Source of the DNA: Roseateles oligotrophus
Lineage (GTDB): Bacteria; Pseudomonadota; Gammaproteobacteria; Burkholderiales; Burkholderiaceae_C
Reading direction: 5' to 3'
Length of the DNA: 64,000 nt
Assembly: GCF_014204525.1 (NCBI RefSeq)
Contig: NZ_JACHLP010000002.1
Location: 434,001 to 498,000, forward strand
Position 1 is the stretch's first letter. Every line of letters begins with the position of its first letter. This document shows, piece after piece, positions 56,546 through 64,000 of the stretch. The notes beneath the pieces were generated by a model, which searched no databases, was not told the DNA's origin, and saw only the letters and a program-made list of their open reading frames with translations. A program made the translations under genes and the position numbers.

Positions 56546-57565
56546 TCATTCGGCCGCCGCCACCTCGCTCTCGGTGTGCCGCTCAGGCTCCGTGCATTGC
56601 AGAATTTCGTTCAGAACGGACGTCGCGTAATTCCCGGCGGGTAATGTGAAGCTGAGCAGCAGCTGATCGGCTTGCGGCCATTCCCATGTCATGTCCAGCG
56701 GCCTGGCCACCAGGGCGCGGCGCTGCTGATCCAGACCGGCGTGTTCCATGCCCTCGCACAAGCCGGCGTTGCGTTCGGCCACGCCTGTTTCCAGCGCCAG
56801 CGCTGCGTCGGTCGTGCTCACACGGCCGCGCCCCCAGAGTGGCCCGGTGGGCAGGCCCGCCTCATCCATCACATCACCGGCCAGGGTCTTGCCCCAGAGC
56901 CCCTGCTGAATGCGCAGCGCCAGCACTTCATTGAAGACGTAGGAGCGCACCGCCGACAGATAGATGCCCTTTTTCTTCGGGTTGCGCACGCGGATCTCGC
57001 GCGCCAGCATGGCCCGGCCCTGTTCGACATTGCCGCCCTCATGGCCGAAACGCTGTGCGCCGAAGTAATTGGGCACGCCCTGGGCTGCAACCGCCTTCAG
57101 ATTGGCCTCAATCGCATCGCGGTCGCCGATCACATCGCGCAGCACGATGCGGAAGCGGTTGCCCTGCAGATCACCGGGGCGCAGCTTTTTCACATGGCGG
57201 CTCTGGCTCAGCACCTTGAATTCCGGGTGCTGAAGCTGGGTCAGGTCGGGCGTCTCGCCTTTCGGCAAATAGATGCTGAACCACTGGCGGGTGATGGCAT
57301 AACGGTCCTTCAGGCCGGCATAGCCCACGTCCCATTCCTGCACGCCGGCGGCCGCGGCCAATTGCTGGGCGACGAAGGCGGTGTTGGCGCCGTTCTTTTC
57401 AACGTCCAGCCAGATGTGTTCGCCAGCAGCAGAGGGCAGTTGCAGCGGCACCTCGGTCACGATGAAGTCCTCGTTGAGAAGCTTCAAGGTGGCGCTGGCG
57501 CCGCTGGTCGGATAAGCCTTGGGCCATTGCGGCAGGGTCGTGTATTGCGTTTGAGCGTTGGTCAT
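56546..57565 (-). CDS. truD: tRNA pseudouridine(13) synthase
   Basis: A 339-aa enzyme that makes pseudouridine at position 13 of tRNA-Glu. The catalytic Asp is in VGYAGLKDRYAITRQWFS; NYFGAQRFGHEGGNVEQGR is a strong TruD signature. Length matches E. coli TruD (349 aa). Start ATG at 57565. Single-gene unit. Confidence 0.96.
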   Translation of the reverse strand: MTNAQTQYTTLPQWPKAYPTSGASATLKLLNEDFIVTEVPLQLPSAAGEHIWLDVEKNGANTAFVAQQLAAAAGVQEWDVGYAGLKDRYAITRQWFSIYLPKGETPDLTQLQHPEFKVLSQSRHVKKLRPGDLQGNRFRIVLRDVIGDRDAIEANLKAVAAQGVPNYFGAQRFGHEGGNVEQGRAMLAREIRVRNPKKKGIYLSAVRSYVFNEVLALRIQQGLWGKTLAGDVMDEAGLPTGPLWGRGRVSTTDAALALETGVAERNAGLCEGMEHAGLDQQRRALVARPLDMTWEWPQADQLLLSFTLPAGNYATSVLNEILQCTEPERHTESEVAAAE

Positions 57566-57726
57566 GAGGGGGCTGAGGGCGGCAGATGTGGGTGGGGGCA
57601 GTCCAAGATGTGATTGTCCCCTGACCCATTGCCGTAGCGCTAACAGGCCCTAGACGGGCGTCTTTGTCTCGCATGTGCACACGCGTAATGGTGGGCAAGG
57701 GCTACGCTGTGCGAGGATCAAGCGAC

Positions 57727-58023
57727 TCAATTCGTCGTCGGCAATTCCCATCCTCGCAACTTTGGGTAGTAGCGGGTCGAGCGCCCCCCGCCTACGCGTT
57801 CCAGCAAGCCCATCGCTTCCAGGTCAATGAGTTCACGCGAGGCCGTGGCGCGGGAGGTGGCGGCGATGTTCTCGTACTTCTTGGTGCTCATCCCGCCTTC
57901 GAAGCCGCTGGGCCCGGCGTCGAGCAGCAGGTTGATGACCTTGGTGAGTTGAATAAGGAGGTCTAATTGGCTCAAGGTGCGTTGGGAAGCGATTTGGGCT
58001 GCGAGCCATTCCTGGCCGCTATA
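57727..58023 (-). pseudogene. Remnant of a Fic-family protein (C-terminal winged helix)
   Basis: About 98 codons of open frame. The stretch VINLLLDAGPSGFEGGMSTKK, with SRATASRELIDLEAMGLLE and GGGRSTRYY, is the C-terminal winged-helix part typical of Fic/DOC proteins. The frame can be followed upstream to SGQEWLAAQIASQ but then meets a stop near 58096, and the Fic catalytic motif (HPFxxGNGR) is absent. It would be initiated only at TTG 57975. It is therefore a truncated leftover, cut where the orphan nuclease gene begins. Confidence 0.75.
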
Positions 58024-58080
58024 GCCAGCAGCATGACGGGTGTCCTTGCCTGGCCAATTGCCAAGTGGACAATTGCCCGT

Positions 58081-59106
58081 ATGACGACGCTTCCTTCAGC
58101 ACATCAAGATTTGCCCTTCGACCGGATGAAGGAGGCCGACGTTCGCGCTGAGATTCTTGACCCTTTGCTGCGTCGCCTGGGCTACTCGCTAAATGGGCCG
58201 GCAATCATTCTTCGAGAGCATGCGCTGAAGTATCCGTTCCTGTACCTGGGCAGGAAGAAGCCGGGAAAAGATCTCAGACTGCAAGGGAACGCCGACTACA
58301 CGCTGGAAGTCGCGACGCACGCACGCTGGACGCTCGAAGCCAAGGCGCCGAATCAAGAGTTGGATGAGGAAGTTATCCAACAGGCTTGGAGCTACGCAAT
58401 TCATCCAGAAGTTCAATCCAGCTACTTCGCGGTCAGCAACGGCCGGGTTTTCAAGCTGTACTCCACTTCAGCGGCTTGGGGGAGCCCGCCTATCCTCACT
58501 TGCAGATACGAGGAACTAAACAAGCGATACGAAGAAATTGAAGCGTTTCTCGGCCCCGCTCAACTCGCCAGAAAGTACCCGAACCACCTAAGTTCCGCTG
58601 GCAAGCCGTTGGGGCCGAACTTGAGAGCATTTGAGCGAATCGCCAGCGGGGGTATCTCGTATCACAAATCGACGACTGGACTCCCGCTTCTGAGCCAGAT
58701 GCAAGTCGCAATCATCGACGGGTCCATGCGGCGGGACAGCGCCGGGAAGATTGAAGTCACCCTCGTGACGCGGGCTCCTTTCCGAGAGCTCCAAGAGCGG
58801 ATTGACGCGTTGGGCATGCAGGTCCAGACCTACTACACAGATGACGAGCAACTGTCCGTCAACTCCGACACGCCAACGGTCCTTCGTTTCTTTACCGATC
58901 AGCCGTTGCCGTTGACATTCGATCCGACGACTCTGAAGGTGATGCCACCAACTGTTCCTGTGAGGGTGGTGATCAATGCCTCGGCGATCGGGTGCCTGAG
59001 GAACGATGTCTTCAGCGGCGACTTCCTCTTGGACGTGACCTATCACCTGGCCAACGGTACCGCCGCGTTCAGCGGTGAGGGCAAGTTCGAGCTACGTTTG
59101 ACGTAA
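58081..59106 (+). CDS. Orphan HsdR N-terminal-like nuclease
   Basis: A 341-aa protein. Residues 1 to about 150 match the N-terminal nuclease domain of type I restriction R subunits: E24 in ADVRAEILDPLLRRLGY, D72 in GNADYTLEV, E86-A-K88 in WTLEAKAP, then IQQAWSYAIHPEVQSSYFAV and NGRVFKLY. This is a complete PD-(D/E)XK set. No helicase part and no hsdM/hsdS genes are present. Residues of about 190-341 are unrecognised and beta-rich. GC is lower than nearby genes. The ATG at 58081 matches where the domain begins; TTG 57967 has a perfect AAGGAGG but adds an unnatural N-terminus. Likely a solitary defence or mobile-element nuclease. Confidence 0.82.
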   Translation: MTTLPSAHQDLPFDRMKEADVRAEILDPLLRRLGYSLNGPAIILREHALKYPFLYLGRKKPGKDLRLQGNADYTLEVATHARWTLEAKAPNQELDEEVIQQAWSYAIHPEVQSSYFAVSNGRVFKLYSTSAAWGSPPILTCRYEELNKRYEEIEAFLGPAQLARKYPNHLSSAGKPLGPNLRAFERIASGGISYHKSTTGLPLLSQMQVAIIDGSMRRDSAGKIEVTLVTRAPFRELQERIDALGMQVQTYYTDDEQLSVNSDTPTVLRFFTDQPLPLTFDPTTLKVMPPTVPVRVVINASAIGCLRNDVFSGDFLLDVTYHLANGTAAFSGEGKFELRLT

Positions 59107-59357
59107 GGCCAAGTCTGTGTTTGCTCCGCTTTAGCAATACCCCCGGCGGTACGACAAATAGGCCCAGCTGAATGGCTGGGCCTGAGCACAGCGGTCAGTT
59201 AGCTCGTGAACTACCTAACGATTGGTACTTGCAGCGGCGATCACGAGGCAAGGAAATCCCAGCGACAGCAGCCAGCCTATCGCAGCCCTTCCTCACTCCG
59301 GCAAAGCGGCTGTCTCCCACTCACTCTCCCCGCCTCCCGCCCTGACACAATCCCCCC
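59107..59357. other. Intergenic region between the orphan nuclease and thiL
   Basis: About 250 bp without a gene. It contains a 9-bp hairpin AGGCCCAGC (59160-59168) with GCTGGGCCT (59175-59183), 54 bp after the nuclease stop. No T-run follows. No tRNA or attachment-site duplication was found. Confidence 0.5.
59160..59183. terminator. Hairpin after the orphan nuclease gene
   Basis: A perfect 9-bp stem, AGGCCCAGC/GCTGGGCCT, with a 6-nt loop. It lacks a T-tract, so termination would be weak or Rho-dependent. Confidence 0.45.
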
Positions 59358-60326
59358 ATGGGCGAATTCGATCTGATCCGACGTTTTTTCAAAGACCAAA
59401 GCCGGCCGCCGCTGGATGCCGTGCCGGTGGGCATTGGCGATGACTGTGCGGTCATCAACCCGACGGCGGGCATGCAGTGGCTGGTGTCCAGCGATATGTT
59501 GGTTGAGGGCCGGCATTTCCTGTCCACCGTGGCACCTGAGCGCCTGGGGCACAAGGCGCTGGCGGTGAACCTGAGCGATCTGGCGGCATGTGGCGCGACG
59601 CCGCGGGCCTTCACGCTGGCGCTGAGTCTGCCGCGGGTGGATGAGGCATTTCTAACGGGCTTCTCGCGCGGCTTGTTCGCGCTGGCGCAGGCGCATGGCA
59701 TTGAACTGGTGGGTGGCGACACGACGGCCGGGCCGCTGAATATCTGCATCACGGTGATGGGCGAGGCGCCGCGTGGCCAGGCCATTCTGCGCAGCGGCGC
59801 ATGCGTGGGAGATGATGTTTATGTCAGCGGCACGACGCTGGGCGATGCGAGGCTGGCGCTGGAGGCCTTCCGTGGCACGGTCAATCTGCCCGGTGAGGAT
59901 TTCACGCTGGCACGCCAGGCCATGGAATGCCCGCAGCCGCGCGTGGCCCTGGGCCAGGCCCTGCGAGGTTTGGCGCACAGCGCCATCGATGTGTCGGACG
60001 GCCTGGTGGGCGACCTGGGTCACATCCTCAAGGCCTCGGGCCTGGGCGCCCGCCTGGAGGTGGATGCCTTGCCGCGCAGTGCGGTGCTGCGCCGCCAGCC
60101 CATGGCCTTGCAGCGCAAATGCGGTCTGGCCGGTGGCGATGATTACGAACTGGTGTTCACGGCGCCCGCCGCGGTGGCTGCGCAGTTGGCGGCCGCCGCA
60201 GCGGCCAGCGGCACGGCCATCACCCGCATCGGCCGCATCGAGGCCGAGCCCGGCCTGCGTTTGTTCGATGCCCAGGGCCAGACCCTGGATTTGGGCCTGA
60301 GCAGCTTTGACCATTTCAAATCATGA
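59358..60326 (+). CDS. thiL: Thiamine-monophosphate kinase
   Basis: A 322-aa AIR-synthase-like kinase that phosphorylates thiamine phosphate to thiamine pyrophosphate. Motifs: GEFDLIRRFF at the start, GIGDDCAVINP, LVSSDMLVEGRHF, LVGGDTTAGPLNICITVMGE and CGLAGGDDYELVF. Its stop overlaps pgpA (ATGA). The thiL-pgpA-pncC order is common in betaproteobacteria. Confidence 0.96.
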   Translation: MGEFDLIRRFFKDQSRPPLDAVPVGIGDDCAVINPTAGMQWLVSSDMLVEGRHFLSTVAPERLGHKALAVNLSDLAACGATPRAFTLALSLPRVDEAFLTGFSRGLFALAQAHGIELVGGDTTAGPLNICITVMGEAPRGQAILRSGACVGDDVYVSGTTLGDARLALEAFRGTVNLPGEDFTLARQAMECPQPRVALGQALRGLAHSAIDVSDGLVGDLGHILKASGLGARLEVDALPRSAVLRRQPMALQRKCGLAGGDDYELVFTAPAAVAAQLAAAAAASGTAITRIGRIEAEPGLRLFDAQGQTLDLGLSSFDHFKS

Positions 60327-60859
60327 GTGATATGTCTGCCGCACCCCGCCGCGCCACCGCAAGCTTCATGCTGGCCCACCCGGCGCGCTGGATCGCCCTG
60401 GGCTTTGGCAGCGGGCTCTCACCTGTGGCGCCGGGCACGGTCGGCACTTTGTGGGCCTGGCTGGCCTTTCTGGTCATCAACCCCTGGCTGAACGACTGGC
60501 AATGGGCCGCCCTGCTGCTGGGCGGCACCGCCGTCGGCTGGTGGGCCTGCACGGCGACGGCCCGCCACCTGGCAACACCTGACCCCGGCGCCATCGTCTG
60601 GGACGAGGTGCTGGCTTTCTGGCTGGTGCTCTGGCTCATCATGCCCACGGGTTTCTGGGGACAGGTGATTGCCTTTGCCCTGTTCCGTTACTTCGACGCC
60701 GCCAAGCCCGGGCCGGTGGGCTGGGCCGACCGGCTTTACAAGGGCGAGCGTGGCAAGCCGGTCACTTGGGCGCAGGGCTGGGGCATTTTGTTTGACGATT
60801 TCGTCGCGGCTGGATGTACGCTGCTGGTGATCGCGCTGTGGCGGTTTACTTTCTTCTGA
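60323..60859 (+). CDS. pgpA: Phosphatidylglycerophosphatase A
   Basis: A 178-aa inner-membrane phosphatase that makes phosphatidylglycerol. Family motifs: GFGSGLSPVAPGTVGTLWAW, VWDEVLAFWLVLW, FRYFDAAKPGPVGWADR and GWGILFDDFVAA. About four TM segments. Coupled by ATGA to thiL and followed by pncC after 14 bp. Confidence 0.96.
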   Translation: MSDMSAAPRRATASFMLAHPARWIALGFGSGLSPVAPGTVGTLWAWLAFLVINPWLNDWQWAALLLGGTAVGWWACTATARHLATPDPGAIVWDEVLAFWLVLWLIMPTGFWGQVIAFALFRYFDAAKPGPVGWADRLYKGERGKPVTWAQGWGILFDDFVAAGCTLLVIALWRFTFF

Positions 60860-60873
60860 CAGGAGGCTCAACC

Positions 60874-61374
60874 ATGCATTTCCCTGAAGAGCAAGAACTG
60901 ATCGATCGCATCGCCGTGGCCCTGATGCAGCGGCGCGAGCGCCTGGGCACGGCGGAGTCCTGCACCGGTGGCCTGATCGCGGCGGCCTGCACCAGCTTGT
61001 CGGGCTCCAGCCAGTGGTTTGAGCGCGGCGTGGTCAGCTATAGCAATGAGTCCAAGACCGAGTTGCTGGGCGTGCCGGCGGCCTTGATCGGCCTGCATGG
61101 TTCGGTCAGCGGCGAGGTGGCCCTGCATATGGCCCGCGGCCTGCTGGCCCATGCACCGGTGGACTGGGCGCTGGCGGTGACCGGCATTGCCGGCCCCACC
61201 GGGGGCAGCACCGACAAGCCCGTGGGCACCGTCTGGCTGGCCCTGGTGCATGGCAGCTCCGAGCCCAAGGTGTGGCAGGAGCTGTTCAGCGGCGACCGCC
61301 ACGCCGTGCGCACCGCCACCTTGCGTGCCGGCCTGATGGCTTTGTGCGAAGCCCTGGAAGACAAGGACCGATGA
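60874..61374 (+). CDS. pncC: Nicotinamide-nucleotide amidohydrolase PncC (CinA C-terminal type)
   Basis: A 166-aa single-domain CinA-family enzyme that deamidates NMN to NaMN in NAD salvage. Motifs: GTAESCTGGLIAA, VVSYSNESKTELLGVP, LAVTGIAGPTGGS. AGGAGG 7 nt before the ATG fixes the start. The COG1058 domain of full CinA is absent, as in E. coli PncC. The stop overlaps the next gene (ATGA). Confidence 0.94.
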   Translation: MHFPEEQELIDRIAVALMQRRERLGTAESCTGGLIAAACTSLSGSSQWFERGVVSYSNESKTELLGVPAALIGLHGSVSGEVALHMARGLLAHAPVDWALAVTGIAGPTGGSTDKPVGTVWLALVHGSSEPKVWQELFSGDRHAVRTATLRAGLMALCEALEDKDR

Positions 61375-62303
61375 GCCTGCTCTTGCTGGGCCGTTGGCCG
61401 GATGCCGAGCGGGATCGCTGGCTGAGTCTGCTGCAAGCCGCCTTACCCAATGAGCGCATCCTGCTGGCGCGGCCCAGCCAGGCCGCCGAGGTGGAGGTGG
61501 CCATCGTCGCCAACCCCGAGCCCGGCAGCCTGGTGGGCCTGCCGAATCTGCGCCTGATCCAATCCGTCTGGGCCGGGGTGGACCGTCTGCTGCTGGACCC
61601 CGATCTGCCGCCCGAGGTGCCGCTGGCCCGCATGGTGGACCCGGCCATGAACGAGGCCATGGTGCACACGGCGCTGTGGGCCGTGCTGTCCCTGCACCGG
61701 CATTTCTTTGACTTAGCCCGCCAGCAGCGCGATGGCGTTTGGCGGCAGCCGGCGCAGCGCCGCGCGGCCGAGCTGAGCGTGCTGGTGCTGGGCCTGGGCG
61801 AACTGGGCGGGCGGGTGGCGCGGGCCCTGGCGGCCCAGGGCTATGCCGTCAGCGCCTGGAGCACGCGGCCCAGCGAACAAGCCGGCCTGCGCTGCCTGGC
61901 GGGCGAGGCCGCTTTGCAAGCGGCTTTGGCCGAGGCCGAGGTGGTGATCAATCTGCTGCCCCTGACCCCGGCCACCCAGCAGTTCTTTGACGCGGCGCGC
62001 CTGGCCCAGATGCGGCGTGGTGCGGCCCTGGTGAATCTGGCGCGCGGCGCCCATGTGGACGAGTCGGCGCTGCTGCAGGCCCTGGCCAGTGGCCAGCTGG
62101 GCCATGCGGTGCTGGATGTGTTTGCGCAGGAGCCGCTGGCCCCGGGCCATGCCTTCTGGCAGCACCCGCAAGTCACCGTGCTGCCGCATTGCGCGGCGCA
62201 GACCGATGCGCGCAGCGCTGCGGCCGTGGTGCTGGGCAATCTGCGCGCCCTGCGCGAGGGGCGGCCGCTGGCTCATCTGGTGAGCCGGCAGCGCGGCTAC
62301 TGA
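61371..62303 (+). CDS. Glyoxylate/hydroxypyruvate reductase A-like dehydrogenase
   Basis: A 310-aa D-2-hydroxyacid dehydrogenase of the GhrA type. The NAD(P) site is VLGLGELGGRVARAL; VNLARGAHVDESALLQAL has the substrate-binding Arg; the catalytic Glu lies in DVFAQEPL and the His in VTVLPHCAAQT. It likely reduces glyoxylate or hydroxypyruvate. It overlaps pncC by ATGA and is convergent with the GGDEF-EAL gene, 10 bp between stops. Confidence 0.92.
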   Translation: MSLLLLGRWPDAERDRWLSLLQAALPNERILLARPSQAAEVEVAIVANPEPGSLVGLPNLRLIQSVWAGVDRLLLDPDLPPEVPLARMVDPAMNEAMVHTALWAVLSLHRHFFDLARQQRDGVWRQPAQRRAAELSVLVLGLGELGGRVARALAAQGYAVSAWSTRPSEQAGLRCLAGEAALQAALAEAEVVINLLPLTPATQQFFDAARLAQMRRGAALVNLARGAHVDESALLQALASGQLGHAVLDVFAQEPLAPGHAFWQHPQVTVLPHCAAQTDARSAAAVVLGNLRALREGRPLAHLVSRQRGY

Positions 62304-62313
62304 GCGGGCGGTC

Positions 62314-64000
62314 TCAGCCGAGGCCGCCCAGCACGGTGTCGGCCGATTCGCTGCTGAGGTCGGGCGCCTGCCAGTGGCGCAGCCAGTCCAGGAACTGGGC
62401 CTCGGGCATGGGCTTGGCGATGAAGTAACCCTGACCTTCATCGCAGCCCAGGGCGGCCAGGATCTTCCAGGCCTTGGCCGTCTCCACCCCTTCGGCCACC
62501 ACCGACAGGCCCAGATTGTGGGCCAGCTCGATGGTGGAGTGCACGATCTTGGCGTCGCCCAGGTCGCGCTCCATGGCCAGCACAAAGCTCTTGTCGATCT
62601 TGAGCTCATCCACCGGCAAGGTCTTCAGATAGGCCAGCGAGGAGTAGCCGGTGCCGAAGTCGTCGATGGACAGCTTGAAGCCCAGGGCGCTGAGCTGCTC
62701 CAGCGTGTGCAGGGCGCGCTGGGGGTCGTCCATGATGGCGCTCTCGGTGATCTCCAGGCACAGGGCCTGGCTGCCGGCGCCCTGGGCGGCCAGCATGCCC
62801 ATGATCTTGGCCGGCAAGTCCTGGTCCAGCAGATCGCGGGTGGAGAGATTGACGCTGATGCGCAGCTCCAGGCCCTGCGCCTGCGCTTGCGACCAGGCAC
62901 GCAGGGCGGCGGCAATCACCCAGGTGGTGAGCGTGCGGATAAAACCGCTCTGCTCGGCGAAGGGGATGAAGTGCATGGGCGGCACCAGGCCGCGCTCGGG
63001 GTGCTGCCAGCGCAGCAAGGCCTCGGCGCTGAGGATGCGGCCCCGGGCCAGGTCGACCTTGGGCTGCAGGTACAGGCGCAGCTCGCCGGCCTCGACCGCG
63101 TGGCGCAGCTCGCCCAGCAGGGACAGCGACTCCTGGCTGCCCACGTCCAGCTGGGCGCTGTAGACCATGCTGCCGCTCTGGCGCTTCTTGGCGTCGAACA
63201 TGGCCAGGGTGGCGCGCGCCAGCAGCAGCTTGGCCTCGCGCCCGTGCTGGGGCGCCAGGGCGATGCCGATGCCGGCGCTCAGGTCCACCGTCTGGTCCTG
63301 GATCTGCAGGGGGTTTTCGAAGTCGCGCCGGATCGCATCGGCCAGGGCCAGGGCCGAGGCCTCATTGGCGCCGCGCAATAGCAGGGCGAACTCATCGCCG
63401 CTGAGGCGGGCCAGACCGTCCTCGGGGCCGGGCAGCAGGGCTTGCAGGCGCTTGGCCACCTTGCGCAAGAGCAGGTCGCCGAATTCATGGCCCTGCACAT
63501 CGTTGACGTGCTTGAAGCGGTCCAGGCCCAGGATCAGCACGGCCAGGGGGGTGTCGGCGCCGGCCTGCGCCAGCGCCTGGCCGACCCGCAGGCCGAAGCC
63601 CGCTCGGTTGGGCAGTTCGGTCAGCTGGTCCTTGAAGGCCAGGTCATTGAGGCTGTGGTCGCGCTGGCGTATGCCCTGGCGCATGGCTTCGAAGGCGCTG
63701 GCCAGATGGCTGACCTCCTCGGCCCCCTTGATCTGCGCGACCGGGGTGTCGTAGTCGCCCCGGCCCAGGCGTTCCACCGATTCGGCCAGGGTCGAGATGG
63801 GCTCGCTGATGCGGCGCGCCGTCAGCACGCTGCCCAGGGCAAAGGCGGCCACGCCCAGCAGGGTCAGCCAGGCCAGGGTTTGGCGCAGCAGGCCGAAGGA
63901 GAGAAAGGCCTGGTCAAACGAGCGCAGCAGCACCACCGCCAGCTCCTGCGGGCCCTCTTGCAGCAAGGGCAGGTAGAGGCCGCGCATCTCTTCGGCGCCG
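62314..64000 (-). CDS. HAMP-GGDEF-EAL c-di-GMP protein (partial)
   Basis: The last ~562 codons of a membrane protein whose start lies beyond the window. Visible parts, in order: the end of a periplasmic sensor, a TM helix (TLAWLTLLGVAAFALGSVLTA), HAMP (RRISEPISTLAESVERLGRGD), GGDEF, then EAL. The GGDEF loop is RLSGDEFALLL, a variant that can still be active. EAL is intact (AEALLRW, ITESAIMDD, DDFGTGYSSLAYL). It may be bifunctional or a phosphodiesterase with a GTP-sensing GGDEF domain. Confidence 0.93.
   Translation of the reverse strand, partial: GAEEMRGLYLPLLQEGPQELAVVLLRSFDQAFLSFGLLRQTLAWLTLLGVAAFALGSVLTARRISEPISTLAESVERLGRGDYDTPVAQIKGAEEVSHLASAFEAMRQGIRQRDHSLNDLAFKDQLTELPNRAGFGLRVGQALAQAGADTPLAVLILGLDRFKHVNDVQGHEFGDLLLRKVAKRLQALLPGPEDGLARLSGDEFALLLRGANEASALALADAIRRDFENPLQIQDQTVDLSAGIGIALAPQHGREAKLLLARATLAMFDAKKRQSGSMVYSAQLDVGSQESLSLLGELRHAVEAGELRLYLQPKVDLARGRILSAEALLRWQHPERGLVPPMHFIPFAEQSGFIRTLTTWVIAAALRAWSQAQAQGLELRISVNLSTRDLLDQDLPAKIMGMLAAQGAGSQALCLEITESAIMDDPQRALHTLEQLSALGFKLSIDDFGTGYSSLAYLKTLPVDELKIDKSFVLAMERDLGDAKIVHSTIELAHNLGLSVVAEGVETAKAWKILAALGCDEGQGYFIAKPMPEAQFLDWLRHWQAPDLSSESADTVLGGLG

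Noticed and set aside
59190-59225. GTTAG...CTAAC inverted bases near 59200 considered as an attachment site or tRNA remnant
   Set aside because: The arms are only 5 bp, there is no second copy at the other island edge (57.7 kb), and no tRNA fold can be drawn.

Overview
The window is about 64 kb of GC-rich bacterial chromosome. Gene content and order point to a betaproteobacterium of the order Burkholderiales. Examples are lptD-surA-rsmA with a divergent amgK-like kinase, metX-metW behind a SAM-II riboswitch, thiL-pgpA-pncC, a MaeB-type malic enzyme with a phosphotransacetylase tail, and iorAB. The style resembles the Roseateles/Paucibacter/Rubrivivax group, but the genus is an inference. No rRNA, tRNA, CRISPR array or prophage was seen. 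Coding density is very high, with many ATGA, GTGA or TTGA start/stop overlaps and convergent genes whose stops touch or overlap.

Layout. 1-5.3 kb: end of a LytS-type kinase with its LytTR regulator, an M14 peptidase, an ankyrin protein and a YpfH-like esterase. 5.4-11.5 kb: iorAB, then a membrane GGDEF-EAL protein overlapping a periplasmic sugar-binding-type protein. 11.5-15.3 kb: a two-repeat BamE-like lipoprotein and a large multi-PAS hybrid kinase. 15.5-22.9 kb: pyrF, a GNAT-NTF2 fusion, an OmpR/EnvZ-type pair, a 234-bp MITE-like element at the kinase stop codon, a double-YCII lipoprotein, purB and a membrane protein. 22.9-31.1 kb: small accessory genes, a Nudix hydrolase, a flavin reductase, an M48 peptidase with a DUF898 protein, two GSTs and SppA. 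31.2-34.1 kb: a ParDE pair, a frameshifted GNAT gene and SAM-II-metXW. 34.2-45.4 kb: two lipoproteins, a crotonase, a lipase, an M20 peptidase, and the amgK/lptD-surA-rsmA envelope cluster. 45.4-49.1 kb: a secreted guanyl-type RNase with a barstar, and maeB. 49.3-57.6 kb: a DctSR-like two-component system, an M16 peptidase, an EF-G paralogue, a GNAT, a mini membrane protein and truD. 57.7-59.1 kb: a small accessory island with a decayed Fic gene and an orphan HsdR-N-like nuclease. 59.4-64 kb: thiL-pgpA-pncC-ghrA-like, and a second GGDEF-EAL protein cut by the window end.

Four loci stand out. (1) The GGDEF-EAL plus solute-binding-protein pair at 8.2-11.5 kb, with no transporter genes, resembles the Vibrio MbaA/NspS arrangement but has a sugar-type binding protein. 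(2) The orphan PD-(D/E)XK protein at 58.1 kb has an unrecognised C-terminal half and lies beside a Fic remnant. (3) The SAM-II riboswitch of metX is followed by an intrinsic terminator, and its P1 3' strand is repeated just before that terminator. (4) The MITE-like element has 18-bp inverted repeats and a 5-bp duplication that contains the kinase stop codon.
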